The notes beneath the pieces were generated by a model. That model saw only the letters and a list, made by a program, of their open reading frames with translations, did no database searches and had not been told where the DNA came from. DNA of 64,000 nucleotides from Allosphingosinicella vermicomposti. Lineage in GTDB: Bacteria; Pseudomonadota; Alphaproteobacteria; Sphingomonadales; Sphingomonadaceae. Numbering within the stretch: the stretch's first letter is position 1; each line of letters begins with the position of its first letter. Positions 19,163 through 29,439 of the stretch are shown here, piece after piece. The stretch spans positions 868,001 to 932,000 of the forward strand of contig NZ_PXYJ01000001.1 of assembly GCF_003012815.1 (NCBI RefSeq), in the 5' to 3' direction. The translations under genes and the position numbers were made by a program.

Positions 19163-19801
19163 ATGCGCCCACCGCAGGATTGGCGCAATGCGCGGGTGAC
19201 CATGGCGATCGCCGCCGTGACGGCTTTGTGCTGGATACTCGCCTCGACGCTGCGGGCGGGGGACTTCATCGCGGTCTGGGGCGGCTTCATCCCCGCGCGC
19301 CTCACTTATGGCGACGAAGGCGGCATGGCCCCGGTGTGGCTAACCCCACTCACCGCGACATTGGTCCATGGCGGGCTCATCCATCTCGCCTTCAACATGC
19401 TGATCCTGGTTTTCTGCGGGCGATCGGTGGAACCCATCCTCGGCCGGTCCAGCATCGCAATCCTCTATGTCGCGGGCGCTTATGCCGCCGCCGCCGCCCA
19501 ATATGCTGCGGAGTCGGGCGGAATGGTGCCGATGATCGGCGCGAGCGGCGCGATTTCCGCGATCCTTGGCGCTTATGCGATGCTGTTCGGCCGCAACCGG
19601 GTAAAGGTCGCAAATCCGACCCTCGCCCTATGGCTGAACGCATTGTGGCTGGGCGCGGCGTGGATCGGCCTGCAATTGCTCACCGCCATCACCTTCGAAA
19701 CAACAGGAGACCGCATCGCCATCGCCGCCCATATCGGCGGTTTCGTCGCCGGACTGCTCCTGGCCAAGCCACTGCTGCTGTTCCGCTACCGCAAGGCGTA
19801 G
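19163..19801 (+). CDS. Rhomboid-family intramembrane serine protease
   Basis: A 212-residue protein with about six membrane helices. The catalytic Ser is about residue 128 in IGASGAISAILG, and the partner His about 190 in AAHIGGFVAG. The conserved HGGLIHLAFNM loop/helix (about residues 70-80) is present. Rhomboids cleave transmembrane helices within the membrane; the substrate is unknown. The ATG at 19163 overlaps the stop of a 23-codon open frame starting at 19092 (TGATG), which may be a leader or chance. The gene is divergent from the transpeptidase. Confidence 0.9.
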   Translation: MRPPQDWRNARVTMAIAAVTALCWILASTLRAGDFIAVWGGFIPARLTYGDEGGMAPVWLTPLTATLVHGGLIHLAFNMLILVFCGRSVEPILGRSSIAILYVAGAYAAAAAQYAAESGGMVPMIGASGAISAILGAYAMLFGRNRVKVANPTLALWLNALWLGAAWIGLQLLTAITFETTGDRIAIAAHIGGFVAGLLLAKPLLLFRYRKA

Positions 19802-19872
19802 GAGGCAGCCTAGATGCTGCTAGGGGCGTATGCGGACATTGCGCTCGTAGCGGCTTTGCGCAACACTTAGGC

Positions 19873-20280
19873 ATGAACGCGACTGCTCGCCTCTTCACCC
19901 TGGTTGGTATCCTCACGACCGGAGCTTGCTCCGAGGGCGACAATAGCTGTGTAGGGCCCGATGCTGCCTGGCTAGAAGATCCGAACAGTATGCAAACCGC
20001 TCATCGCGCGGTGAATACGATCCAGTTGAACATCGATGCCGTTCCGCATTGGAATGGACAGGCGGTTAGTTGGCAGGCTTTAGCCGAGTACCTTCGCATC
20101 AGTGGAACGATGAATCCACAACCTCTCACCTTGTTTCGACCGACCGCCGAAGCGCCTTGCGCGGAGGTCGTGAGGATTCGCTTGTTGATGACGCGCGAGT
20201 TGCAATGCGCTGAGCATCTGGCCTGCGGGGAAGGCCCAGAATGGTCCAATGTGCCTGACCAGCGAGGCTTTGAAATTTAA
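19873..20280 (+). CDS. Small exported protein, possibly ExbD-like periplasmic fold
   Basis: A 135-residue ORF starting MNATARLFTLVGILTTGACSEGD: a hydrophobic export signal with a cysteine that resembles a lipoprotein site, though the lipobox is imperfect. The body (INLNID-like strand at TIQLNIDAVPHWNGQAVSWQ, then LAEYLR and a proline-rich PQPLTLFRPTAEAP) follows the pattern of ExbD/TolR periplasmic domains. Four cysteines occur in the mature part. This similarity is a pattern impression only. Confidence 0.5.
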   Translation: MNATARLFTLVGILTTGACSEGDNSCVGPDAAWLEDPNSMQTAHRAVNTIQLNIDAVPHWNGQAVSWQALAEYLRISGTMNPQPLTLFRPTAEAPCAEVVRIRLLMTRELQCAEHLACGEGPEWSNVPDQRGFEI

Positions 20281-20323
20281 CTAATCAAATGTCCGCTATG
20301 CCTCAAAGCAGATCGGCGGCTAG

Positions 20324-20554
20324 TCAAGCCTCCGTGGCTTCACCCGTTGCAGGGTTGAGCAACTTGTGGAGCGGCACCACCACATATTTCATTTCGGCAT
20401 CGTCGACGGTGCGCTGAGCGTTGGATCGCCAGGCATCGACCGCGCTGTCATAGTCGGAGAAAAGGCCGACGAGGTGCAAAGAGGGCAGGTCGACAAAGTC
20501 CAGTCCCTGAGGATCGCGGACGCGTCCACCGAATACCAGATGCAGCTTGCTCAT
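20324..20554 (-). CDS. DUF4170-like small protein
   Basis: A 76-residue protein, MSKLHLVFGGRVRDPQG, with the block FSDYDSAVDAWRSNAQRTVDDAEMKYVVV typical of the short alphaproteobacterial DUF4170 family. It has no membrane segment. The family has no known function as far as I recall. It is not in an obvious operon; a terminator separates it from the next upstream minus-strand gene. Confidence 0.8.
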   Translation of the reverse strand: MSKLHLVFGGRVRDPQGLDFVDLPSLHLVGLFSDYDSAVDAWRSNAQRTVDDAEMKYVVVPLHKLLNPATGEATEA

Positions 20555-20661
20555 GCGTCTACCCCGATCATTTGCCGATATTGGATTGCCGCTCGCCTAA
20601 GCAGGAACGCTTCCGGAGGCAAGACTTGGGTGGCCGTGCAACGTTCGCGGGCAAAGAAAAA

Positions 20662-20689
20662 GGGCGCCGATCGCGCGGCGCCCTTTTTT
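20662..20689. terminator. Rho-independent terminator (likely bidirectional)
   Basis: GGGCGCCG and CGGCGCCC form an 8-bp GC stem with a six-base loop. It is followed by TTTTTT on the plus strand and flanked by an A-run that becomes TTTTTCTTT on the minus strand. It sits 20 bp after the end of the four-gene minus-strand operon. Confidence 0.85.
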
Positions 20690-20708
20690 GGTTCGAAGAA
20701 ACAAAGCG

Positions 20709-21155
20709 TCAGGCTTCGCTGGCTTTTCCGCCAACGAAAGCGCCGATCTTTTCCTTCACCACCGCATAGCCCAGTTCGTCGAGCTTTTCGCGGCCAGCAT
20801 CGGTGGCGCTCTTCGCGGCCTCACGCGCCTTGTCGGTCAGCCGCGCGCCGGTGGCGCCCAGCGCCTGCACTTCACGCTGTGTCTTGGGGAGGAGGGCGGC
20901 GACAACCGCGCCAATGGCGAGGCCGCCGACCACGGCCGCCACGGGATTTGCGGAGATCGCGTCGCTCGTGCGCTGCGTCGCGCTGCTCGCCCGGCTACGC
21001 GCGCTGCTGTAGGCTGATCCCGTGCGTTCGCGGGCGGCGCGATAGGCATCGCTCGCCCGGTTGCGGGCGTTGTCCGCTGCGGAGCTGAAGCGGCCCTTCG
21101 TTTCCGAATGTTCGGTTGTGATGGTTTCGTCGTCGCGGATGCTGGTTTTCGTCAT
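20709..21155 (-). CDS. Small alanine/arginine-rich protein with one membrane segment (YtxH/DUF883-like)
   Basis: 148 residues. The N-terminal part is low-complexity, rich in Ser, Arg and Ala (SSARSRASSATQRTSDA), and probably forms an amphipathic helix. A single hydrophobic segment VAAVVGGLAIGAVVAALLP lies at about residues 72-90, then a second helical stretch. The pattern resembles YtxH/ElaB-type stress proteins. It is the last gene of a tight operon: its ATG overlaps the upstream gene's stop by 4 bases. Confidence 0.65.
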   Translation of the reverse strand: MTKTSIRDDETITTEHSETKGRFSSAADNARNRASDAYRAARERTGSAYSSARSRASSATQRTSDAISANPVAAVVGGLAIGAVVAALLPKTQREVQALGATGARLTDKAREAAKSATDAGREKLDELGYAVVKEKIGAFVGGKASEA

Positions 21156-21574
21156 GCGGTCATTCCTTCACTATACTGGCGCCGTTCGGAAGCGGGCAGG
21201 GCCTCGGGCGCATTTTGCTCTGGATTGATGAACGTCGTTTGCTGGACGTCGGTTGCATAAGGGGCGGAAACGAGCGGGGCTTCATCCGGCGACTTGGACA
21301 GCTTCTGCGATAGCCAGCGTAAAGGGCGCCGTGCGATGGCAACAGTCAACGCCGCGCCGACGGCCGAAGCCGTCACCGGCTGACCGCGAACCGTGTCGAC
21401 AACCTCGGTGGCGATGCCGCCGCCAAGATCCTTCACATTGTCCCACGCATTGCTGGCAATCGTCTGCGGCTTCATCGCCTCCTTGGCCGCGACGAAGGTC
21501 GAAGCGAGCTGCTTTTTCGCCCGTTCGGCTTCCGCCCGCGCGGCCCGGATCCGGTCAGTGGTAGCGCCGCTCAT
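21152..21574 (-). CDS. DUF3618-like small protein
   Basis: 140 residues starting MSGATTDRIRAARAEAERAKKQLASTF. The N-terminal RxxIxxxR/L-type helix followed by PQTIASNAWDNVK resembles DUF3618 proteins. A weak hydrophobic helix (ASAVGAALTVAIA) follows. It overlaps both neighbours (1 and 4 bases), so all are probably translated together. Function is unknown. Confidence 0.6.
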   Translation of the reverse strand: MSGATTDRIRAARAEAERAKKQLASTFVAAKEAMKPQTIASNAWDNVKDLGGGIATEVVDTVRGQPVTASAVGAALTVAIARRPLRWLSQKLSKSPDEAPLVSAPYATDVQQTTFINPEQNAPEALPASERRQYSEGMTA

Positions 21575-21960
21575 TACGCCGCCTCCCTCAATCCATCGCC
21601 AAGGGCCTCGCGCTCCTCATCGCTCCCCGATCCGATCACGGCGAGCTTACGCGCGCCCGCGCGGATCAGAAGGAAGCCGATCAGTCCCGTGACAACCAAA
21701 ACGGCAACGCCCGCCAAGACGGGCCCGATAAGAGGCGCGAGTCCCATCACGATCCCGACGATCAGCCCGATAAAGCCCGCGAGGAGCAAGGCGATCCCAG
21801 CGCAGAGAAGAACGGCGCCGCTTTTCGCCTTGCCCGCGCGATGCTGGGCAATGGCCTTGGCAAGGTTGACCTCGGCCCGCGCATAGGATTTTCCATCCTC
21901 GATCAGGCGCGAAACGAGATCGCCGATGCCGTCGTCAGGCCGTTGCCCCGCGCTCGCCAA
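21574..21960 (-). CDS. Holin-superfamily-III-like membrane protein
   Basis: 128 residues, with a helical N-terminus (LVSRLIEDGKSYARAEVNLAKA) and two long hydrophobic helices (AVLLCAGIALLLAGFIGLIV and PVLAGVAVLVVTGLIGFLLI). This is the layout of the short 'phage holin family' (DUF1469-type) proteins common in bacterial chromosomes. Despite the name there is no phage context. It is part of the four-gene operon with overlapping ends. Confidence 0.72.
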   Translation of the reverse strand: MASAGQRPDDGIGDLVSRLIEDGKSYARAEVNLAKAIAQHRAGKAKSGAVLLCAGIALLLAGFIGLIVGIVMGLAPLIGPVLAGVAVLVVTGLIGFLLIRAGARKLAVIGSGSDEEREALGDGLREAA

Positions 21961-21962
21961 TG

Positions 21963-23991
<2,029 letters not shown>

Positions 23992-24013
23992 AGCCGACCC
24001 TCGCCCTCCATCT

Positions 24014-24120
24014 AAAGCCCTCCCCCTCGATGGGGGAGGGTTGGGTGGGGGTGGTGCCTCCGGAAAAAGCGGCGCTCTACGCCGCAAATTACCGACCCAG
24101 CCTCCCCATCAAGGGACGGG
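24014..24120. repeat. Family D repeat (CCCTCCCCCT..GGGGGAGGG)
   Basis: CCCTCCCCCTCGATGGGGGA forms a tight hairpin, followed by a GGGTTGGGTGGGGGTG arm and, about 70 bases on, the reverse-oriented CCCAGCCTCCCCATCAAGGG. Similar copies are at 27341-27450 and 46757-46811. It occupies part of the 337-bp gap between eno and the FtsB-like gene and may terminate eno. Confidence 0.75.
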
Positions 24121-24126
24121 TAACAC

Positions 24127-24205
24127 GTCACCCCGGCGAAAGCCGGGGTCTCCTACCGGAAAGGCGCCCTTGTCGTCATGAGATTCCGGCTTCCGCCGGA
24201 ATGAC
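24127..24205. repeat. Family C repeat pair (CCCCGGCGAAAGCCGGGG and ATTCCGGC..GCCGGAAT)
   Basis: Two hairpins in one unit: CCCCGGCGAAAGCCGGGG (24131-24148) and ATTCCGGC-TTCC-GCCGGAAT (24183-24202), framed by GTCA and TGAC. This is a common sphingomonad intergenic repeat. Together with the repeat before it, it accounts for most of the 23992-24328 gap; the remaining ~120 bp are AT-richer and probably hold the promoter of the next gene. Confidence 0.75.
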
Positions 24206-24328
24206 GGGGGTGGGGAGCAAGAATTCCCGCGTCCCAACCCCTGATACCCCTCGAAATCTCGATTTATTTACCATAAAGGCGGGAAAGAACTTGATTCCTC
24301 CCGCTTTTACTGATTCTGTAAATCCACG

Positions 24329-24643
24329 ATGACGAGCACGAACAACGCAATCCTGCTGATCCGCCGCGCGCTGTTTCCGGCGCTCGCGATCCTCATCATC
24401 GCGAATTTTGCGGGCTATGCCGTGTTTGGCTCCAATGGCATCCTCCAATATGGCGATTATCGCCGCATGGCCGGGGAGCGCTCCATCGAGCTTGCCAAGC
24501 TTGAACAGGAACGCGACCGCCTCGCTCACCGCGCCACCTTGCTCGATCCGCGCAAGGCCGACCCTGACCTCGCCGAAGAAATGGTCCGCAGCGAACTCGG
24601 CCTCGTCCGCCCGGACGAAGTGGTCATCCCGATCGCGCAATAA
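24329..24643 (+). CDS. FtsB/DivIC-family septum formation initiator
   Basis: A 104-residue single-pass membrane protein. The membrane helix is LFPALAILIIANFAGYAVFG (about residues 15-34), followed by a coiled coil (YRRMAGERSIELAKLEQERDRLAHRATLL) and a short C-terminal region PDLAEEMVRSELGLVRPDEVV typical of the family. FtsB-like proteins join the division complex with FtsL and FtsQ. The gene order eno, ftsB-like, pdhA is common in alphaproteobacteria. Confidence 0.9.
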   Translation: MTSTNNAILLIRRALFPALAILIIANFAGYAVFGSNGILQYGDYRRMAGERSIELAKLEQERDRLAHRATLLDPRKADPDLAEEMVRSELGLVRPDEVVIPIAQ

Positions 24644-24661
24644 GCGTCGGAACTTTCCTAC

Positions 24662-24747
24662 ATGCCCGGTTTTAGGGCATAAGCATTTTCAATCGAAATT
24701 GATGGTGTGAAGGGCGTTGCGAAAATCATCGCCACGGCATCAATTTC
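24662..24747. promoter_or_regulatory. Inverted repeats upstream of pdhA
   Basis: ATGCCC-GGTTTTA-GGGCAT (24662-24680) is a small hairpin just after the FtsB-like gene. GAAATTGATG (24695-24704) and CATCAATTTC (24738-24747) are perfect 10-bp arms 33 bases apart. They could form a looped RNA or mark paired binding sites ahead of pdhA. No activity is known. Confidence 0.35.
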
Positions 24748-24865
24748 ATCAACTTCGCCTCGAAGGGCTGGGAAAGGCCAGCCGGCTCTAGCGTCGGCTT
24801 GCACTGCCCATCCTTTGGGGCCATAGAGCCGCCTTCATTCGACGAACCGTCAGGAAAGACCCAGC

Positions 24866-25930
24866 GTGGCCAAGACCCCAACCACGAAAAGCGGCGCCGG
24901 AGACGCTCCGGCAGCGCAGCAGATTTCCAACCGCGAGCGCCCGGCCGAGCCGCAGCGTTACGAGGCCTCGAAAGAGGAGATGCTGGAATATTACCGGCAG
25001 ATGCTCCTCATCCGCCGCTTCGAAGAGAAGGCCGGTCAGCTTTACGGCCTCGGCCTCATCGGCGGCTTCTGCCACCTCTATATCGGCCAGGAAGCGGTCG
25101 CTGTCGGCCTTCAGTCGGCGCTCGATTCCAAGACGGATTCGGTGATCACCGGCTATCGCGACCACGGCCACATGCTCGCTTACGGCATCGATCCCAATGT
25201 CATCATGGCCGAACTCACCGGCCGCGCCGCCGGCATTTCGAAGGGTAAGGGCGGCTCGATGCACATGTTCAGCGTCGAGCATAAATTCTACGGCGGCCAC
25301 GGCATCGTCGGCGCGCAGGTCTCGCTCGGCACCGGCCTCGCCTTCAAGCACAAATACAGCAATGACGGCGGCGTCTGCATGGCCTATTTCGGCGACGGCG
25401 CCGCGAACCAGGGCCAGGTCTATGAAAGCTTCAACATGGCCGAGCTGTGGAAGCTCCCGATCATCTATGTGATCGAGAACAACCAATATGCCATGGGCAC
25501 CAGCGTCAATCGCGCGTCTTCCGAAGACCAGCTCTACAAGCGCGGCGAAAGCTTCCGCATCCCGGGCATCCAGGTCGATGGCATGGATGTGCTCGCGGTG
25601 CGCGGTGCGGCTGAAGAGGCGCTGGCCTGGGTCCGCGCGGGCAAGGGCCCGATCCTGCTGGAACTCAAGACCTATCGCTATCGCGGCCATTCCATGTCGG
25701 ATCCGGCCAAATATCGCTCGCGCGACGAAGTGCAGGCGGTGCGCGACAAGTCCGATCCCATCGAAGCGATCAAGCGCGAGCTCGAAGCCGCCGGCGTCAA
25801 GGCCGACGAGATCAAGACGATCGACAACGAGATCAAGCGCATCGTCGCTGAATCGGCGGACTTCGCCGAACAGTCGCCGGAACCCGATCTTTCCGAACTC
25901 TACACCGACGCCCTGGTGGAAAAATACTGA
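24866..25930 (+). CDS. pdhA: Pyruvate dehydrogenase E1 component, alpha subunit
   Basis: A 354-residue E1 alpha subunit that, with E1 beta, decarboxylates pyruvate using thiamine diphosphate. The thiamine-diphosphate motif runs from [19 protein letters not shown] to [13 protein letters not shown]. The phosphorylation-loop-like [19 protein letters not shown] is also present. The Ala/Pro-rich start ([18 protein letters not shown]) is a flexible extension. The stop overlaps the pdhB start by one base (TGATG). Confidence 0.96.
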   Translation: MAKTPTTKSGAGDAPAAQQISNRERPAEPQRYEASKEEMLEYYRQMLLIRRFEEKAGQLYGLGLIGGFCHLYIGQEAVAVGLQSALDSKTDSVITGYRDHGHMLAYGIDPNVIMAELTGRAAGISKGKGGSMHMFSVEHKFYGGHGIVGAQVSLGTGLAFKHKYSNDGGVCMAYFGDGAANQGQVYESFNMAELWKLPIIYVIENNQYAMGTSVNRASSEDQLYKRGESFRIPGIQVDGMDVLAVRGAAEEALAWVRAGKGPILLELKTYRYRGHSMSDPAKYRSRDEVQAVRDKSDPIEAIKRELEAAGVKADEIKTIDNEIKRIVAESADFAEQSPEPDLSELYTDALVEKY

Positions 25931-27336
25931 TGGCCATCGAACTCAAAATGCCCGCCCTTTCCCCCACGATGGAGGAAGGCACGCTCGCCAAATGGCTCGT
26001 GAAGGAAGGCGACGAAGTGAAGTCTGGCGACATTCTCGCCGAGATCGAAACCGACAAGGCTACGATGGAGTTCGAGGCCGTGGACGAAGGCACGATCGCC
26101 AAGATCCTGGTCGCCGAAGGCACGGACGGCGTGAAGGTCGGCACTGTCATCGCGATGATCGCGGGCGAGGGGGAGGATGCCTCCTCCGTCCAGGCTCCCG
26201 CCGCCAAGGCGCCCGTCGAACAGCCGTCGGATCAGAAGACTGAAGTCGGTTCGGAAGCCGAGCAGGCCAAGCCGCAGCTCGAAACCGGTGCCACGCAGCT
26301 GACCGCGCCCGCGTCGCGCCAGGCTGCTGACCCGGACGTGCCGGAAGGCACCGAAATGGTCCGCACCACGGTCCGCGAAGCGCTGCGCGACGCGATGGCA
26401 GAGGAAATGCGCGCCGACGACCGCGTCTTCGTGATGGGCGAGGAAGTCGCGCAATATCAGGGTGCCTATAAGGTCACCCAGGGCCTGCTTGACGAGTTTG
26501 GCGACCGCCGCGTCATCGACACGCCGATCACCGAATATGGCTTTGCCGGCATCGGCAGCGGCGCCGCCATGGGCGGTTTGAAGCCCATCGTCGAATTCAT
26601 GACGTTCAACTTCGCCATGCAGGCGATCGACCACATCATCAATTCGGCGGCCAAGACGAATTACATGTCTGGCGGCCAGATGCGCTGCCCGATCGTGTTC
26701 CGTGGCCCGAACGGCGCCGCGGCCCGTGTCGGCGCGCAGCACAGCCAGAATTTCGGGCCCTGGTATGCGAGCGTTCCCGGCCTCATCGTTATCGCGCCCT
26801 ACACGGCGGCGGATGCGAAAGGCTTGCTGAAGGCCGCGATCCGCAGCGAAGACCCCGTCGTTTTCCTCGAAAACGAATTGATGTACGGCCAGAGCTTCGA
26901 CGTGCCGAAGGTCGACGATTACGTCCTCCCCATCGGCAAGGCCCGCATCGCCCGCGAAGGCAAGGACGTCACCCTCGTCAGCTACTCGATCGGCGTCGGC
27001 GTCGCGCTTGATGCCGCCGAAAAGCTTTCGGCCGAGGGCATCGAAGCTGAAGTCGTCGATCTGCGCACTCTTCGCCCGCTCGACACCGAGACGGTGCTGA
27101 AGAGCCTCGCCAAGACCAACCGCATGGTCGTGGTTGAGGAAGGCTGGCCGGTTTGCTCGATCGCGTCGGAAATCATGGCCGTCGCCATGGAGCAGGGCTT
27201 TGACGACCTCGACGCCCCGGTCCTTCGCGTCACCAACGAAGACGTGCCGCTCCCTTATGCCGCGAACCTCGAAAAGGCCGCGCTCATCAAGGTGGACGAC
27301 GTCGTCGCGGCGGCGAAGAAGGTCACCTATCGGTGA
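25930..27336 (+). CDS. pdhB: Pyruvate dehydrogenase E1 component, beta subunit, with lipoyl domain
   Basis: 468 residues. The N-terminal ~80 residues are a lipoyl domain with the modified lysine K43 in [14 protein letters not shown] Pro/Ala/Gln linker (about 85-140) follows, then the transketolase-like E1 beta domain ([20 protein letters not shown] to the end). A lipoyl domain on E1 beta is a known feature of alphaproteobacterial PDH. The E2 (pdhC) and E3 (lpd) genes are not in the window next to it. It is followed by a family D repeat that probably ends the operon. Confidence 0.96.
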   Translation: MAIELKMPALSPTMEEGTLAKWLVKEGDEVKSGDILAEIETDKATMEFEAVDEGTIAKILVAEGTDGVKVGTVIAMIAGEGEDASSVQAPAAKAPVEQPSDQKTEVGSEAEQAKPQLETGATQLTAPASRQAADPDVPEGTEMVRTTVREALRDAMAEEMRADDRVFVMGEEVAQYQGAYKVTQGLLDEFGDRRVIDTPITEYGFAGIGSGAAMGGLKPIVEFMTFNFAMQAIDHIINSAAKTNYMSGGQMRCPIVFRGPNGAAARVGAQHSQNFGPWYASVPGLIVIAPYTAADAKGLLKAAIRSEDPVVFLENELMYGQSFDVPKVDDYVLPIGKARIAREGKDVTLVSYSIGVGVALDAAEKLSAEGIEAEVVDLRTLRPLDTETVLKSLAKTNRMVVVEEGWPVCSIASEIMAVAMEQGFDDLDAPVLRVTNEDVPLPYAANLEKAALIKVDDVVAAAKKVTYR

Positions 27337-27340
27337 TTAT

Positions 27341-27450
27341 AGCCCCTCCCCTCGATGGGGAGGGGTTGGGGAGGGGTGATGCTCGACGTAGAGCACAACC
27401 GATCCCCAGCATCACCCCCACCCAACCCTCCCCCATCAAGGGGGAGGGCT
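27341..27450. repeat. Family D repeat, long copy
   Basis: Two mirror halves: CCCCTCCCCTCGATGGGGAG with GGGGTGATGCT, and AGCATCACCCCC with CCCTCCCCCATCAAGGGGG. The ends (AGCCCCTCCCC / GGGGGAGGGCT) pair, so the whole unit is one large interrupted palindrome. It follows pdhB directly and its right end provides the GGGGGAGGG in front of the next gene's start. Confidence 0.85.
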
Positions 27451-27451
27451 A

Positions 27452-28087
27452 GTGTTGGACCCCGACCGCACCCTGGCTCTGGCTTACGTCCCGGTCCGCC
27501 ACCGCGAGGCGGTCCGTGCGCTTTGGACCTTGGACTCCGCCCTCGGGGCAGCCCTCACCTCGGGCCGCGAACCCGCCATCCGTCAGATTAAGCTGGTCTG
27601 GTGGCGGGAGGCCTTGGAGCGGCTCGACACCACCCCAGCGCCCGCCGAGCCGGTCCTCCAGGCCCTCGAAGCCCATATCCTGCCCCTCGCCATCACCGGC
27701 GCCGACTTGGCCGGGCTGGAGGAAGGCTGGCGGGCTCTCCTCGCCGACCGCCTCGATGCCGCTGGCCTCCAGCTCTATGCCGCCAATCGTGGCGCCCGGC
27801 TCTTCCGTCTCACCACCCACATCCTCGGCGGACCTGAACCTGAACCCCGCCTCGGCGAAGGCTGGGCCCTTTCCGATCTTGCCCGTAACCTCAGCGACAG
27901 CGGCGAACGCAACGCCGCGCTGACCGCCGCCTGCGAGCGTCTTCATCATTACGGCGCAGGCCCACGCCCGCTCACCATGCTCGCCAAGCTCGCCCGTCAC
28001 GATGCGAGCGGTGGCCTGCCTTTCGAAGCGCAAGGCTCGCCACGCCGCATGGCCGCGATGCTGGTTCACCGCCTCACCGGCCGCTGA
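27452..28087 (+). CDS. Squalene/phytoene synthase family protein, short form
   Basis: 211 residues with a GTG start at 27452 (a TTG one codon later is also possible). The pattern VRALWTLDSALGAAL, IRQIKLVWWREALERLD and LSDLARNLSD matches the squalene/phytoene synthase fold. The usual DxxxD metal motifs are not clear and the protein is shorter than the ~280-300 residues of true synthases. It therefore looks closer to the non-catalytic relatives related to the complex I assembly factor NDUFAF6. The ribosome-binding GGGGGAGGG is the end of the family D repeat. Confidence 0.8.
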   Translation: MLDPDRTLALAYVPVRHREAVRALWTLDSALGAALTSGREPAIRQIKLVWWREALERLDTTPAPAEPVLQALEAHILPLAITGADLAGLEEGWRALLADRLDAAGLQLYAANRGARLFRLTTHILGGPEPEPRLGEGWALSDLARNLSDSGERNAALTAACERLHHYGAGPRPLTMLAKLARHDASGGLPFEAQGSPRRMAAMLVHRLTGR

Positions 28088-28139
28088 TCTTGGAATGATG
28101 GAAATCTTCCTCTAACCTCATCGGTAAGGGAGAGGAAAA

Positions 28140-28571
28140 ATGGGACGTTTTCTTGCAGGTGTCGGCTCGGCCTTGCTGCTTGTGCTGGCCGGTTTCTTCA
28201 TCTGGAAAAGCCAGGCTGAAAGCGAAAACCCAGTTCCGTCCGCGCCGCAACCGCGCGCCGCCGTACCGCTCCTCGACACGATGGTCGAACCGCCTTCCGC
28301 GCCGGAAAAGAGCCGTGAGGAAAAGCGCTTCGCTCGGTACGACAAGGATAAGAACGGCACGATCACCCGTGCCGAAATGCTCGAAACGCGCCGCAAGCCC
28401 TTCCAGAAGCTCGACAAGAATGGCGACGGCAAATTGTCGTTTGAAGAATGGGCGGTCGCGACGTCCGACAAGTTCGCCAAGGCCGACGTCAATCGCGACG
28501 GCACTCTCAACGCGGCGGAATTCCTGACCACCAAGCCGAAACCGGCCAAAAAGAAGAAGTGCGCCTGCTAA
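28140..28571 (+). CDS. EF-hand calcium-binding protein with N-terminal membrane anchor
   Basis: A 143-residue protein. A hydrophobic stretch (about 8-22, GSALLLVLAGFFIW) anchors or exports it. Three EF-hand loops are visible: residues 68-79 (DKDKNGTITRAE), 92-103 (DKNGDGKLSFEE) and 116-127 (DVNRDGTLNAAE), each with acidic positions 1, 3, 5 and 12 or close to it. The C-terminus is lysine-rich and ends CAC. Ribosome-binding site GGGAGAGG upstream. It is presumably a periplasm-facing calcium sensor or buffer. Confidence 0.88.
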   Translation: MGRFLAGVGSALLLVLAGFFIWKSQAESENPVPSAPQPRAAVPLLDTMVEPPSAPEKSREEKRFARYDKDKNGTITRAEMLETRRKPFQKLDKNGDGKLSFEEWAVATSDKFAKADVNRDGTLNAAEFLTTKPKPAKKKKCAC

Positions 28572-28579
28572 CCGACACT

Positions 28580-28665
28580 CGTCATTGCGGGGAGTAAAGC
28601 GACGAAGCAATCCACCTCGTCGCCAGTCTTGATGCTTCTGGATTGCTTCGCGTCTTGCAATGACG
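28580..28665. repeat. Palindromic repeat, family A, copy 2
   Basis: Outer arms CGTCATTGCG and TTGCAATGACG, inner arms GAAGCAATCCA and TGGATTGCTTC. It fills the space between the converging EF-hand and ThuA genes. Confidence 0.85.
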
Positions 28666-28674
28666 GGGAATGAC

Positions 28675-29439
28675 TTACAGGCGCTCGTCCTTCCACGCCC
28701 AAAGCAGGCCGCCCCTTACATGATCGAGAAAATAGGGGTCCGAATAGCTTTCGCTCGTATGCCCGAGCGCGGTGTAAAATATCCGGCCGCTACCCTGCGT
28801 TCGGGTCCAGGATATCGGCCAGGGCGCTCCCGCCTCGCCGATCGAAGCAGCGTCGAGCGTAACGAGCAGCCGTGCCTTCGGATCGAGCGCCCTAATCCGG
28901 TACCATTCGTCCGCGCGGCTATGAGATGTGGGCAGGCCGCGGGTCGCCAGATGGCTGGCATCCAGCACATTGAGCTTGCCCACCGGCGTTTCCGGAGGGT
29001 GCCGCTCAAACTGCCCGCCAACGAGCGAGCCGTACCAAGGCGAATGGTAATGGGAGTCGGACGCCGCATGGATCGCGACAATCCCGCCGCCCTTGCGCAC
29101 GAAGCGCTGCAAGGCCTCGGCACGCTTGCCGGTCAACCATTCGCTCCCCGGATCCTTGGGGTCGGTCGTGCTGCTCAAAAGGACAATTGCGTCGAACCCT
29201 TCAAGGCTCTTGGGCGTGAACACGTCGGGTGATTCCGTTGCCACCGCGCTGCCGCCCTGTTCGCGCATCATGCGGGAAAGAGCCGGGACCGCCGCCGCGA
29301 TCGAATCGTGGCGAAAGCCAGTCGTGTGGCTGAAGATCAGCACCTGCTTCGCTTCACGCTGCGGCCGCGCTTCACTTGGTGCACACAGAGCGAGAATGGC
29401 CAGCAACGGCGTCAGGAGGATCGCGCTCAAACGTGTCAT
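28675..29439 (-). CDS. ThuA-domain protein, exported
   Basis: A 254-residue protein. The signal peptide is [24 protein letters not shown], so ATG 29439 is chosen; it overlaps the trmFO stop (ATGA). The mature part is a ThuA-like domain (class I amidotransferase fold): [15 protein letters not shown] near the start, [37 protein letters not shown], and [18 protein letters not shown] near the end. ThuA domains occur in proteins linked to trehalose and other sugar metabolism; the activity is not firmly known. Confidence 0.9.
   Translation of the reverse strand: MTRLSAILLTPLLAILALCAPSEARPQREAKQVLIFSHTTGFRHDSIAAAVPALSRMMREQGGSAVATESPDVFTPKSLEGFDAIVLLSSTTDPKDPGSEWLTGKRAEALQRFVRKGGGIVAIHAASDSHYHSPWYGSLVGGQFERHPPETPVGKLNVLDASHLATRGLPTSHSRADEWYRIRALDPKARLLVTLDAASIGEAGAPWPISWTRTQGSGRIFYTALGHTSESYSDPYFLDHVRGGLLWAWKDERL

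Noticed and set aside
19048-19872. Long plus-strand frame running through the rhomboid gene into the small exported protein
   Set aside because: The rhomboid frame has clear catalytic motifs; this alternative frame is Arg-rich and unrecognisable until the real ATG at 19873.
21574-21960. Holin-like gene as a sign of a prophage
   Set aside because: No other phage gene is near; this family is common on chromosomes and the gene sits in an operon of small membrane proteins.
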